DNA from: Lachnospiraceae bacterium UBA4364
GTDB taxonomy: Bacteria; Bacillota; Clostridia; Lachnospirales; Lachnospiraceae
Assembly: GCA_002393955.1 (NCBI GenBank)
Contig: DGSK01000016.1
Location: 1 to 37,460 of the forward strand
Direction of reading: 5' to 3'
Length of the DNA: 37,460 nt
The notes under the pieces are model-generated. The model was not told the origin of the DNA and ran no database searches. It saw nothing but the letters and a program-made list of their open reading frames with translations. Position numbers and translations under genes: made by a program. This document shows positions 24,951-33,359 of this stretch, in pieces (position 1 is the stretch's first letter; the number at the start of each line of letters is the position of its first letter).

Positions 24951-26429
24951 ATGCAGCTGATCAAAATACATCCGTCAGATAATGTGGCCGTTGCACTTGA
25001 AGATATTCCTAAAGGTGCAGAAGTAACGGTAGATGGTAAGAAAATCCTTGCAAATGAAGAAATCCGCCGGGGGCACAAGATTGCACTTACGGCCATTGCA
25101 AGCGGTGAGAATGTTGTTAAGTACGGCAATACCATTGCTTCGGCTACAGCCGATATTGCAGAGGGTGACTGGGTTCATACTCACAACGTAAAGACTACGC
25201 TTAAAGAAGGCGGTGAGTACGTATATGATCACAAGACATACGATCTTCCCGATACAGCCAAGAGGACATTCCTGGGCTTTAGAAGAAAAGACGGAAGAGC
25301 TGCTATCAGAAATGAAATCTGGATCATTCCGATAGTGGGCTGTGTTAACGGCATAGCAAAGCAGATCGTAGAGCAGACTCAGGATCTGGTAAGCGGAAGT
25401 GTTGAAGGTATATATACATTCCCTCATCCCTTTGGTTGTTCACAGCTTGGCGGAGATCTCGATCAGACCAAGAGACTGCTTGCAGCGCTGGTAAGACATC
25501 CAAATGCGGCAGGAGTGCTCTGTCTGGAGCTTGGATGTGAAAATCTGACTCATGAGATATTCCTTAAAGAACTGGGTGAGTATGATCCGGAACGCGTAAA
25601 ATTCCTGCGTTGCCAGGATGTAAGTGATGATGTTGGAGAAGGCGTAAAGATCATAAAAGAGCTTGCTGCTTATGCTTCTTCGTTTAAAAGAGAAGAGATT
25701 CCCGCAAGCGAGCTGGTGATAGGAATGAAGTGCGGCGGCAGTGACGGACTCTCCGGTATTACTGCCAATCCGACTGTAGGGCGTTTTTCCGACAGACTGA
25801 TCTCACTGGGAGGATCTACAGTACTGACGGAAGTGCCTGAAATGTTCGGCGCAGAGAATATTCTTTTCTCCCGCTGTGAAAATGAAAAGGTATTCGAAAA
25901 AGCAGTAGGTATGGTCAATGACTTCAAGGATTATTTCGTAAGTCACGGCCAAGTAGTATACGAGAATCCGAGCCCGGGAAATAAAGAGGGCGGTATTACC
26001 ACGCTGGAAGATAAGTCCTGCGGATGCGTACAGAAGGGTGGAAGTGCCCAGATCGTAGATGTGCTTAAGTACGCAGAGCCTGTGACCAAGAAAGGTCTGA
26101 ACGTATTAAGCGGTCCCGGTAATGATCTTGTATCGGCAACAGATCTTACTGCAGCCGGCGCCCATATGATACTTTTTACAACAGGTCGCGGTACACCTTT
26201 CGGAGCACCGGCACCTACGGTAAAGATCTCTACTAATACGGCTCTTTACGAGAAGAAGTCTTCGTGGATAGACTTTAATGCGGGAACAGTTGCAGAAGGT
26301 GAGGATCTGGATGATGCCGGTGAGAGACTGCTTGATTTCGTGATGGAGATCGCAAGCGGAAAGCAGACAAAGACGGAAGAACAGGGCATTCGGGAGATTT
26401 CGATCTTTAAGGACGGAGTAGTCCTGTAA
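24951..26429 (+). CDS. uxaA: Altronate dehydratase
   Basis: 492 residues, full length. The N-terminal SAF domain (about 1-95: HPSDNVAVALEDIPKGAEV and the metal-binding HTHNVKT) and the large C-terminal dehydratase domain are fused as in E. coli UxaA. The C-terminal part has GCVNGIAKQIVEQ, the cysteine-containing FPHPFGCSQLGGDL, GMKCGGSDGLSGITANP and SCGCVQKGGSAQIVDVL. It dehydrates altronate to KDG and needs divalent iron or manganese. It follows uxaB and precedes pta. Confidence 0.95.
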   Translation: MQLIKIHPSDNVAVALEDIPKGAEVTVDGKKILANEEIRRGHKIALTAIASGENVVKYGNTIASATADIAEGDWVHTHNVKTTLKEGGEYVYDHKTYDLPDTAKRTFLGFRRKDGRAAIRNEIWIIPIVGCVNGIAKQIVEQTQDLVSGSVEGIYTFPHPFGCSQLGGDLDQTKRLLAALVRHPNAAGVLCLELGCENLTHEIFLKELGEYDPERVKFLRCQDVSDDVGEGVKIIKELAAYASSFKREEIPASELVIGMKCGGSDGLSGITANPTVGRFSDRLISLGGSTVLTEVPEMFGAENILFSRCENEKVFEKAVGMVNDFKDYFVSHGQVVYENPSPGNKEGGITTLEDKSCGCVQKGGSAQIVDVLKYAEPVTKKGLNVLSGPGNDLVSATDLTAAGAHMILFTTGRGTPFGAPAPTVKISTNTALYEKKSSWIDFNAGTVAEGEDLDDAGERLLDFVMEIASGKQTKTEEQGIREISIFKDGVVL

Positions 26430-26497
26430 GTACGGCTGAATAAGTGTTTTGTATTGATTAACATATACTGAGAAAAACAAAAAATCAGGAGGAATAT

Positions 26498-27484
26498 ATG
26501 ATGTTTGGTTTTGGAGCAATGATACAGAAATTAAAAGAGAATCCCAAGAAGATCGTACTTACGGAGGGTGAAGATCCTCGTATACTTGAGGCGGCATCAC
26601 GTCTTCTTGCGAGCAGCTTCCTTACACCTATTCTTTTGGGTGATGAGAAAGTGGTAGCAGATGCTGCGGAAGAGGCAGGCTTCAATATCCGCGGTGCACA
26701 TATCATCAATCCTCTTACATATGAAAATAAGGAAGAAGTTATAAAGGAATTCTACGAGATCCGTAAGGAAAAAGGCATGACTATGGAAAAGGCAGCCAAG
26801 CTTATGGAGCAGCGTAACTATTTCGGTACCATGCTTGTAAAGATGGGCATTGCAGACTGCCTGCTTGGCGGTGCTACATACTCAACTGCAGATACTGTTC
26901 GTCCTGCACTTCAGATCATAAAGACAAAGCCTCGCAATTCCATTGTAAGCTCCTGCTTCATTCTGGTACGTCCCAGTGCAACCGGTGAAAACGAAGTGCT
27001 TGCTATGGCTGACTGCGCTATAAATATTCAGCCTTCAGAAGATGAGCTGGTTGAGATCTGTGGTGAGACCATCAACTGTGCAAGGATATTCGGCATTGAT
27101 CCCAAGGTTGCATTCCTGAGCTATTCAAGCCTGGGTTCCGGCAAGGGAGACTCTGTTGACAAGATGCGCAATGCAGCAGCAAAGGCAAAAGAGGAATTCC
27201 CTGATGTTCCCATCGACGGTGAGCTTCAGTTTGATGCAGCTGTTTCACCCCGTGTTGCAAGACAGAAAGCTCCTGATTCAAAGGTTGCAGGATATGCAAA
27301 TACATTTATTTTCCCAGATATCAATGCCGGAAACCTTGGTTACAAGATAGCACAGCGTATGGGTAATTTCGAAGCATACGGACCTATCCTGCTGGGCTTA
27401 AATGCACAGGTTAATGACCTTTCACGCGGCTGCAACGCCCTGGAAGTTTATTCAATGGCAATAATCACAGCTGCGCTGACCTGA
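26498..27484 (+). CDS. pta: Phosphate acetyltransferase
   Basis: 328 residues, the short Pta form without the N-terminal regulatory domains. The motifs KIVLTEGEDPRILEAA, LLGGATYSTADTVRPALQII, FLSYSSLGSGKGDSVDKM, GELQFDAA and FPDINAGNLGYKIAQRM are characteristic. It converts acetyl-CoA and phosphate to acetyl phosphate. It is placed between uxaA and kduI, separated from ackA by two uronate genes. Another ATG directly follows the first; AGGAGG spacing allows either. A 27-base inverted repeat overlaps the stop codon. Confidence 0.95.
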   Translation: MMFGFGAMIQKLKENPKKIVLTEGEDPRILEAASRLLASSFLTPILLGDEKVVADAAEEAGFNIRGAHIINPLTYENKEEVIKEFYEIRKEKGMTMEKAAKLMEQRNYFGTMLVKMGIADCLLGGATYSTADTVRPALQIIKTKPRNSIVSSCFILVRPSATGENEVLAMADCAINIQPSEDELVEICGETINCARIFGIDPKVAFLSYSSLGSGKGDSVDKMRNAAAKAKEEFPDVPIDGELQFDAAVSPRVARQKAPDSKVAGYANTFIFPDINAGNLGYKIAQRMGNFEAYGPILLGLNAQVNDLSRGCNALEVYSMAIITAALT

Positions 27485-27509
27485 TATACTGTTACAGTAA
27501 CAGTATATC
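27483..27509. repeat. 27-bp perfect inverted repeat overlapping the pta stop
   Basis: GATATACTGTTAC (27483-27495), one base, then GTAACAGTATATC (27497-27509). The first two bases belong to the pta stop codon. The single-base centre is more like a DNA-binding dyad than an RNA hairpin, though a hairpin with a 5-base loop is possible. No T-run follows. Confidence 0.7.
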
Positions 27510-27571
27510 TAGTACTTTGATTACATTTTATGAACAATAACTGCATCAGGATGACACACGGATCGATTATA

Positions 27572-27595
27572 TGATCCAGTGACTGATCCAGTGAC
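27572..27595 (+). repeat. Two tandem copies of a 12-bp unit upstream of kduI
   Basis: TGATCCAGTGAC occurs at 27572-27583 and again at 27584-27595, followed by TGAC, the start or end of a third partial copy. It lies about 40 bases before the kduI start. It may be a replication-slippage duplication or a binding site. Confidence 0.7.
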
Positions 27596-27635
27596 TGACG
27601 GATGGCTGAAGATAAAACATGAAAGGGGTAAGAAA

Positions 27636-28499
27636 ATGGAATTAAGAACCGCAGCATCACCCAGGGATGTGAAACATTACGATACAAAGAGGCTTCGTGA
27701 GGAATTCCTTATAGAGAAGGTTTTTCATGAGGACGAGATTTATCTTGTTTACAGTCATATAGACCGTATTATCACAGGCTCGGCGATGCCTGTGGGAAAG
27801 GTATTAAAGCTTGAAGCCGGCGATGAGCTTCGTGCATCATATTTCCTTGAGAGAAGGGAAATGGGAGTTATCAATATAGGCGGTGCGGGTGTTATCACCA
27901 TTGACGGTAAAAAATATGAGGTAGAGAGCCGAAACGGCATGTATATCGGTATGGGTGCAAAGGATATCACTTTTGAAAGCATTGACTCATCCGCACCTGC
28001 AAAGTTCTATATCAATTCCGCACCTGCTCATACCACTTATCCTACAGTGCTCATTAAGCGTGAAGGTGTAGCGGGTGAGGGCGAAGTAGTAATAAAGGAT
28101 GAAAACAAGAAACACCTGGGTACAGTGGAGGATGCCAACAGGCGTACCATAAATAAGTACATTCTTCCGGGACAGGTAGAGAGCTGCCAGCTGGAGATGG
28201 GAATGACCTGTCTTGAACCCGGAAGCGTTTGGAACACAATGCCTTGTCACACACATGACAGACGCATGGAAGTATACCTTTACTTTGATCTTCCGGAGGA
28301 TGCTTTCGTAATGCACTATATGGGCGAGCCTCAGGAGACACGTCATATCGTTATGAGAAATGAGCAGGCTGTAATATCACCCAGCTGGTCCATACATTCC
28401 GGAGCAGGTTCCAGAAATTATACCTTCATCTGGGGCATGGTCGGAGAAAACCAGGACTTTGATGATATGGATGATGTGAGGAATCAGGATCTGTTATAA
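27636..28499 (+). CDS. kduI: 5-dehydro-4-deoxy-D-glucuronate isomerase
   Basis: 287 residues (family about 278). The cupin metal site is complete: His205, His207 and Glu212 in PCHTHDRRMEVYLYFDL and His254 in PSWSIHSGAGSRNY. The N-terminus AASPRDVKHYDTKRLREEFL is typical. It isomerises 5-keto-4-deoxyuronate, the product of lyases and KdgF, to 2,5-diketo-3-deoxygluconate for KduD. The ATG at 27636 with GAAAGGGG upstream is chosen over an in-frame ATG at 27579 because it matches the family N-terminus. A second isomerase gene of a different family follows. Confidence 0.95.
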   Translation: MELRTAASPRDVKHYDTKRLREEFLIEKVFHEDEIYLVYSHIDRIITGSAMPVGKVLKLEAGDELRASYFLERREMGVINIGGAGVITIDGKKYEVESRNGMYIGMGAKDITFESIDSSAPAKFYINSAPAHTTYPTVLIKREGVAGEGEVVIKDENKKHLGTVEDANRRTINKYILPGQVESCQLEMGMTCLEPGSVWNTMPCHTHDRRMEVYLYFDLPEDAFVMHYMGEPQETRHIVMRNEQAVISPSWSIHSGAGSRNYTFIWGMVGENQDFDDMDDVRNQDLL

Positions 28500-28547
28500 A
28501 TTCTGAGCAGTTACCATTGATGCCGCAAAGCGGCGGAAGGAGAGAAA

Positions 28548-29186
28548 ATGAAAATTGCACTTATAAATGAAAATTCGCAGGCTGCAAAAAACGGTATCAT
28601 ATACAATGCCCTTAAAAAAGTAGCGGATGAAAAGGGATACGATGTTGATAATTACGGAATGTACAGTGCTGATGATAAAGCACAGCTCACCTATGTACAG
28701 AATGGTATCCTGGCAGCGATTCTGCTCAATTCCGGCGCGGCTGATTTTGTTGTTACCGGATGCGGCACAGGCGAAGGTGCTATGCTTGCGCTTAATTCTT
28801 TTCCGGGAGTTATTTGCGGACATGTGACAAATCCTCTTGATGCATATACATTTGCACAGATCAATGACGGCAATGCAATTGCCATTCCTTTTGCCCTCGG
28901 TTTCGGATGGGGCGGAGATCTTAATCTGGAATATATTTTTGAAAAGCTTTTTTCCGAACCCTTTGGCGGTGGATATCCCAAGGAGAGGGTAGTGCCTGAA
29001 CAGCGTAATAAGAAGATCCTTGACGGCGTAAGGGAGCAGGCATTCAAGCCTCTTGATGAGATCCTGAAAAGCCTTGACAGGGAGCTTGTGAAAGGTGCGA
29101 TCGCAGGCGAGAATTTTAATGAGCTTTTCTCTGCGTCCGCAAAGGATGAGAAGCTTATCGCACTGGTAAAGGAACTCAAGTCCTGA
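28548..29186 (+). CDS. RpiB/LacAB-family isomerase, possible DhuI-type uronate isomerase
   Basis: 212 residues. The Rossmann-like start MKIALINENSQAAKNGIIYN and the active-site segment DFVVTGCGTGEGAMLALN (Cys72) are those of the RpiB/LacA/LacB family. The C-terminal extension of about 60 residues and the motif FGWGGDLNLEYIFEKLF match the longer subgroup found in uronate clusters. In streptococci an RpiB-type enzyme, DhuI, isomerises the same unsaturated-uronate product as KduI. Its place between kduI and ackA suggests the same here. It could alternatively act on another pentose- or uronate-derived sugar. AAGGAG lies before the start. Confidence 0.82.
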   Translation: MKIALINENSQAAKNGIIYNALKKVADEKGYDVDNYGMYSADDKAQLTYVQNGILAAILLNSGAADFVVTGCGTGEGAMLALNSFPGVICGHVTNPLDAYTFAQINDGNAIAIPFALGFGWGGDLNLEYIFEKLFSEPFGGGYPKERVVPEQRNKKILDGVREQAFKPLDEILKSLDRELVKGAIAGENFNELFSASAKDEKLIALVKELKS

Positions 29187-29210
29187 TCACAGCAAAGGAG
29201 AAATATTAAG

Positions 29211-30404
29211 ATGAACATTTTGGTTATAAACTGTGGCAGCTCATCTTTGAAGTATCAGCTCATTAATTCCGATAATGAGTCCGTACTGGCAAAGGGACTT
29301 GCCGAGCGTATAGGAATCGACGGAAGCTTGCTTACACATACGCCTGCAGGAAAGGACAAAGTAAAGCTTGAAGTACCCATGCCTGACCATAAGGAGGCGG
29401 TTCGTCTCGTGATCGAGGCACTGCTGGATGCTGAGCACGGCGTTATAGGTTCACTGTCCGAAATCGGAGCTGTGGGACACAGAGTAGTGCATGGTGGGGA
29501 AAAATTCAATAGGGCAGTTGTCATAGATGACAGCGTGATAAAGGACATCGAGGAGCTGAGTGCACTGGCACCGCTGCACAATCCTGCAAACCTTATCGGT
29601 ATACATGCCTGTGCTGAAAATATGCCGGGCGTTAAGCAGGTGGCAGTATTTGATACGGCATTTCATCAGACAATGCCGGAGAAGGCATATATGTATGGTA
29701 TTCCTTACGAGTACTATGAGAAGTACAAGATCCGTCGTTATGGTTTCCACGGTACAAGCCATGATTATGTTTCTGCCCGTGCTGCTGAGATCCTTGGAAA
29801 GAAAAGGGAAGATCTGAAGATCATAGTATGTCACCTGGGAAATGGAGCCAGCGTTTCAGCAGTAAAGAATGGAAAATGTATCGATACCTCAATGGGACTG
29901 ACTCCTTTGGAAGGTCTTATTATGGGAACCCGTTCCGGTGATCTTGATCCTGCTATTCTTGATTTCCTCTGTGAAAAGGAGGGGCTGTCTTCATCGGAGA
30001 TGAATACGGTGCTTAATAAAAAGTCAGGTGTACTGGGACTTTCCGGCGGACTTTCCAGTGATTTCCGTGATCTTGATGATGCTGCGGAAAAGGGGAACAA
30101 GCTTGCAAAACTTGCATTAAGTGCATATTGCTACCGTGTAGCTAAGTATATCGGTTCATATGCAATAGCAATGCAGGGGGTGGATGTGATCGCATTTACT
30201 GCAGGTATCGGAGAGAACAGTGCCGGTGTACGCGCAGATGTATGTTCATATTTAGGATTCCTTGGAGCTGTGGTTAATGAGGAAGCTAATAAGGTGCGCG
30301 GTGAAGAAAAAGTGATCACAGAGCCTGAGAGCAAAGTGACAGTGATGGTTGTTCCTACAAATGAAGAACTGTCTATTGCAAGACAGACATTGGCACTGTT
30401 ATAA
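29211..30404 (+). CDS. ackA: Acetate kinase
   Basis: 397 residues, the standard length. Signature motifs are MNILVINCGSSSLKYQLI at the N-terminus, FDTAFHQTMPEKAYMYGIP, RRYGFHGTSHDYVS and GTRSGDLDPAI, with ITAGIGENS-type AFTAGIGENSAGVR near the end. It makes ATP and acetate from acetyl phosphate. It is the last gene before the strong terminator at 30460-30496 and completes the Pta route inside the uronate operon. AAAGGAG precedes the start. Confidence 0.96.
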   Translation: MNILVINCGSSSLKYQLINSDNESVLAKGLAERIGIDGSLLTHTPAGKDKVKLEVPMPDHKEAVRLVIEALLDAEHGVIGSLSEIGAVGHRVVHGGEKFNRAVVIDDSVIKDIEELSALAPLHNPANLIGIHACAENMPGVKQVAVFDTAFHQTMPEKAYMYGIPYEYYEKYKIRRYGFHGTSHDYVSARAAEILGKKREDLKIIVCHLGNGASVSAVKNGKCIDTSMGLTPLEGLIMGTRSGDLDPAILDFLCEKEGLSSSEMNTVLNKKSGVLGLSGGLSSDFRDLDDAAEKGNKLAKLALSAYCYRVAKYIGSYAIAMQGVDVIAFTAGIGENSAGVRADVCSYLGFLGAVVNEEANKVRGEEKVITEPESKVTVMVVPTNEELSIARQTLALL

Positions 30405-30459
30405 GAAGAATATAACAAGACTATTGCTAATATTTTTTCAGGATAATTGCAATAATGTG

Positions 30460-30496
30460 AAAACCGCAGACTATAAACTAAAAAGTCTGCGGTTTT
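30460..30496 (+). terminator. Rho-independent terminator of the uxaC-ackA operon
   Basis: AAAACCGCAGACT (30460-30472) pairs perfectly with AGTCTGCGGTTTT (30484-30496), a 13-bp stem with an 11-base loop and four T at its base. It marks the end of the operon. Confidence 0.88.
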
Positions 30497-30676
30497 ATAT
30501 ATGCTGAGTCAAAAGTATAACAAACGACAATTTTGACAGCTTCAAGAGGTGCATTTCAATACAAAATCTCAAAATCTGTGCCTATTCACATAGAGTGGAT
30601 CATTGATTAAGGACTGCTCAACTAAAAGTAAGAACGATCCTGAACAGTAAGAAGTTTTGTAACGGAAGGAGTAAAC

Positions 30677-31432
30677 ATGCAGACAATACTGGAAGAATCG
30701 GATATAGTTGTTGAGGGAGAATATTACACCGGTGATATCGGTGCATATGCAACGCATCCCGATGGTCGACCATACGGAACATTTCGCACACCGACATTAA
30801 GAGTGTACGGCGACCGTGCTGTCTTCAAAAACTGCACTTTTGAAAATACTGCAGGTCCCGGTAAGCAGGTGGGGCAGGCGATTGCTCTTTATCTGGATGG
30901 TGATGATATTTCATTGGAGGATTGTGTATTAAAGGGACATCAGGATACATTATTCCTTGCGCCTCTTCCCGTTAAGGAAGTACAGAAGGATGGGTTTCTC
31001 GGTGCAAGACAGGTGACACCGAGGATCCCAAGGACAGTGCACTTTAAACGCTGCCGTATAGAAGGTGGTGTAGATTTTATATTCGGTGGTGCAACAGCAT
31101 ACTTTGATGACTGTGAGTTTGTTAATATCGAGCCGGGTTATGTGTTTGCTCCCTGTACCCCAAAGGATGTGGAAACCGGTTTTGTGGCTAGGCGGTGCAA
31201 ATTTCTCCGTACGGAGAATGTAGCGGATGGAAGCTGCTACATAGGCCGCCCCTGGAGAGAGTATGCAAAAGTTTTGCTTGAAGACTGCTATCTGGATGCC
31301 CATATTCATCCGGAAGGTTTTGCAGACTGGAACGGCCGCGGTATTCTCGGCGGAGTGGTATTCGAAGAGCGCGGCTCATACGGCCCCGGAGCAGACAAGA
31401 TGTCCCGCCTGCCGTGGGTACGCAGGGGATAA
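30677..31432 (+). CDS. Cytoplasmic pectinesterase (CE8 family)
   Basis: 251 residues with no signal peptide, shorter than typical secreted pectin methylesterases (about 300 or more). All catalytic residues of the family can be placed: Gln89 and Asp90 in GHQDTLF, Asp133 in GGVDFIFGGA, Arg191 and Trp193 in IGRPWREY. It removes methyl esters from galacturonate units. The missing N-terminal turns of the beta-helix and the lack of an export signal suggest action on imported oligosaccharides. GGAAGGAG gives the start at 30677, and no upstream extension in this frame is supported. The HAD gene follows after 18 bases. Confidence 0.88.
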   Translation: MQTILEESDIVVEGEYYTGDIGAYATHPDGRPYGTFRTPTLRVYGDRAVFKNCTFENTAGPGKQVGQAIALYLDGDDISLEDCVLKGHQDTLFLAPLPVKEVQKDGFLGARQVTPRIPRTVHFKRCRIEGGVDFIFGGATAYFDDCEFVNIEPGYVFAPCTPKDVETGFVARRCKFLRTENVADGSCYIGRPWREYAKVLLEDCYLDAHIHPEGFADWNGRGILGGVVFEERGSYGPGADKMSRLPWVRRG

Positions 31433-31450
31433 AGCGATAGGGAGATTAGG

Positions 31451-32053
31451 ATGATAAAGAATATAGTCTTTGATATTAGTAATGTTCTGGCACCGTTCAG
31501 GTTTAAAGAGTTTCTTGCAGAAAAAGGTTTTGATGGATCGATGATAAAAAGGATTATCAAGGCTTCCGCCATGACGCCGTACTGGACTGAATATGAAAAG
31601 GGGAAGCTTACATATGAGGAAGCAATGAATGGTTTTATCAGTACAGATCCTGATATTGCAGATGAACTGCGTAAAGCCTATGACTCGTGTTCTGGAATTA
31701 TGGGCAGATATGACTACACCGAGGGCTGGATAAGTTCGTTAAAGGAAGCCGGTTATAAGCTTTACTGCATTACTAATTTTACACCTGCCGGGTATGAGCA
31801 GTGCTACGACTGTATTTCTTTTGTAGAGAAATTTGATGGGTGTGTCTATTCGTTCAGGGAGGGAGTCGCAAAGCCTGATCCGGAGATATATAAGATCCTG
31901 TTAAACCGGTATGACCTGAAAGCAGAGGAATGTGTGTTTATCGATGATACGGAAGAAAATGTGATCGGCGCTGAAAAGCTTGGGATAAAAGGTATAGTAT
32001 TTACCGGATATGAAGATGCATCTGCCAGACTAAATGAAATCTTAAAACAATAA
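31451..32053 (+). CDS. HAD-superfamily hydrolase (YihX/epoxide-hydrolase-like subgroup)
   Basis: 200 residues. Nucleophile Asp8 is in IVFDISNVLAPF, with Asn in place of the usual second Asp, as in YihX-like phosphatases. A helical cap domain follows, then LYCITNFTP (motif II), a Lys in GVAKPDPEIYKILL (motif III) and VFIDDTEENVIGAEKLG (motif IV). It is probably a sugar phosphatase or related hydrolase; the substrate is unknown. It shares an operon with the pectinesterase and precedes a terminator. Confidence 0.85.
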   Translation: MIKNIVFDISNVLAPFRFKEFLAEKGFDGSMIKRIIKASAMTPYWTEYEKGKLTYEEAMNGFISTDPDIADELRKAYDSCSGIMGRYDYTEGWISSLKEAGYKLYCITNFTPAGYEQCYDCISFVEKFDGCVYSFREGVAKPDPEIYKILLNRYDLKAEECVFIDDTEENVIGAEKLGIKGIVFTGYEDASARLNEILKQ

Positions 32054-32084
32054 ATATTTATATGTTCCGATCTGATGAAAGGTG

Positions 32085-32119
32085 AAAGGATTATTCTTGT
32101 GGAGAGAATAATCTTTTTT
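32085..32119 (+). terminator. Rho-independent terminator after the HAD gene
   Basis: AAAGGATTATTCT (32085-32097) pairs with AGAATAATCTTTT (32105-32117) with one G-U pair, a 7-base loop and a run of six T. Confidence 0.85.
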
Positions 32120-32461
32120 ATTGTCAAAATACAATAATGAAGATACTTTTGATCAGGAGGATAGTGTTTGGTTGATGTAGGCACATTACGAGATTATTAG
32201 AGAGGCGGAAAGTGGCAGCAGAAAAGGGTAGCTGTGTGTAGGTACAGGGGGGATTGTGTTCGTGAGTGATGTTAAGACTCATTGCATATGAAATATATTT
32301 GTGCTACCATTATCCTTGAAAGTAGATAATATTTTATATATAGTCAGAATCTTTTTATTCTTTAATTTCAAAACTTCTGCTTTCAGATTCCAAAACATTT
32401 TGATATGCAGGAGTTAACAGTCCATATAGCTCCTGCGGTATTCCGAAGAAGGAGGTGCTTT
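32120..32461. other. 340-base spacer without a supported gene
   Basis: Only very short frames occur, such as an 11-codon GTG frame behind GGGGGG at about 32248-32253. No promoter, RNA or repeat is convincing. It separates the pectin locus from the Rpn-type gene. Confidence 0.55.
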
Positions 32462-33325
32462 ATGGACAGAAAAAATCTAATGTCGGGTGAAGTGTCGGTT
32501 ATTCGTAACCAGAAAGACACAGTTTTTCGTATGCTGCTTAAGGATAGGAAAAATCTTTTGAGTGTTTATAACGCAATAAACAGGACTGACTATGAAGATG
32601 TGAATGAGATAGAGATAAACACTCTCGAAAATGCGGTCTATATGTCGCATAAAAATGATGTGTCCTTTATCTTCAGATTTTCGCTTAATCTTTATGAACA
32701 TCAGAGTACACCTAATCCAAACATGCCGCTTAGGGATTTATACTATGTATCTGATATTTACAGCAGGGACTGTTCAGATGAGGATCTGTACAGTTCAAAA
32801 ATGATTAAGATAAAAACCCCGAGATTTGTGGTATTCTATAACGGAAGGGATATACAGGAGGAATGTTTTGAATATAAGCTTTCCGATATGTTTGAAAATC
32901 ATGATGAAGAACCCTCGCTGGAACTAAAAGTTAAGGTTTATAATATCAATAGTGGAATGAACGAAGATCTTAAGAACGAATGCAGCGTGCTTAAGGAATA
33001 TATGACTTATGTAGACAAGATAAGAAGATATAACACGAAAGATACAACATTAGAGAATGCCATAAAAAGAGCAATAGATGAGTGTATAAAGGAAAACATT
33101 CTGAAGGATTTCCTGATGCGGAACCGGGAGGCAGTTATGCATACGAGTTTATATGAATACGACGAAGAAAAACATATAAAGAACGAGAAGAAGATCAGCT
33201 ATGAAGATGGTGTACGCGATGGCAAAAGTGACTCCATAGAAAAGCTCGCATCACATTTGGCATCTCAGGACTCGGAACTGTCCCTTGAGGAAGCCAGAAA
33301 AAAAGCGATGGCGATACTTGGGTAA
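32462..33325 (+). CDS. Rpn/PD-(D/E)XK family nuclease-transposase-like protein
   Basis: About 287 residues. It matches the recombination-promoting (Rpn, formerly transposase_31/PDDEXK_2) family seen in many copies in Lachnospiraceae: DTVFRMLLKDRKNLLSVYNA at the N-terminus, then NDVSFIFRFSLNLYEHQST and NPNMPLRDLYYVSDIY. The Asp of NDVSF and the Glu of YEHQST are the likely active-site acids. A charged C-terminal tail ends in EEARKKAMAILG. The ATG at 32462 follows AAGGAGG at six bases; an earlier in-frame ATG at 32405 lacks such a site. It is unrelated to pectin use and probably a mobile or selfish gene. Confidence 0.85.
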   Translation: MDRKNLMSGEVSVIRNQKDTVFRMLLKDRKNLLSVYNAINRTDYEDVNEIEINTLENAVYMSHKNDVSFIFRFSLNLYEHQSTPNPNMPLRDLYYVSDIYSRDCSDEDLYSSKMIKIKTPRFVVFYNGRDIQEECFEYKLSDMFENHDEEPSLELKVKVYNINSGMNEDLKNECSVLKEYMTYVDKIRRYNTKDTTLENAIKRAIDECIKENILKDFLMRNREAVMHTSLYEYDEEKHIKNEKKISYEDGVRDGKSDSIEKLASHLASQDSELSLEEARKKAMAILG

Positions 33326-33359
33326 AATCAAAATAAAACTAGCCTTGTCTGACGGTGTT

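Noticed and set aside
32462..33325. Rpn-type gene as an active insertion sequence
   Set aside because: No flanking terminal inverted repeats or target-site duplication could be found around it.
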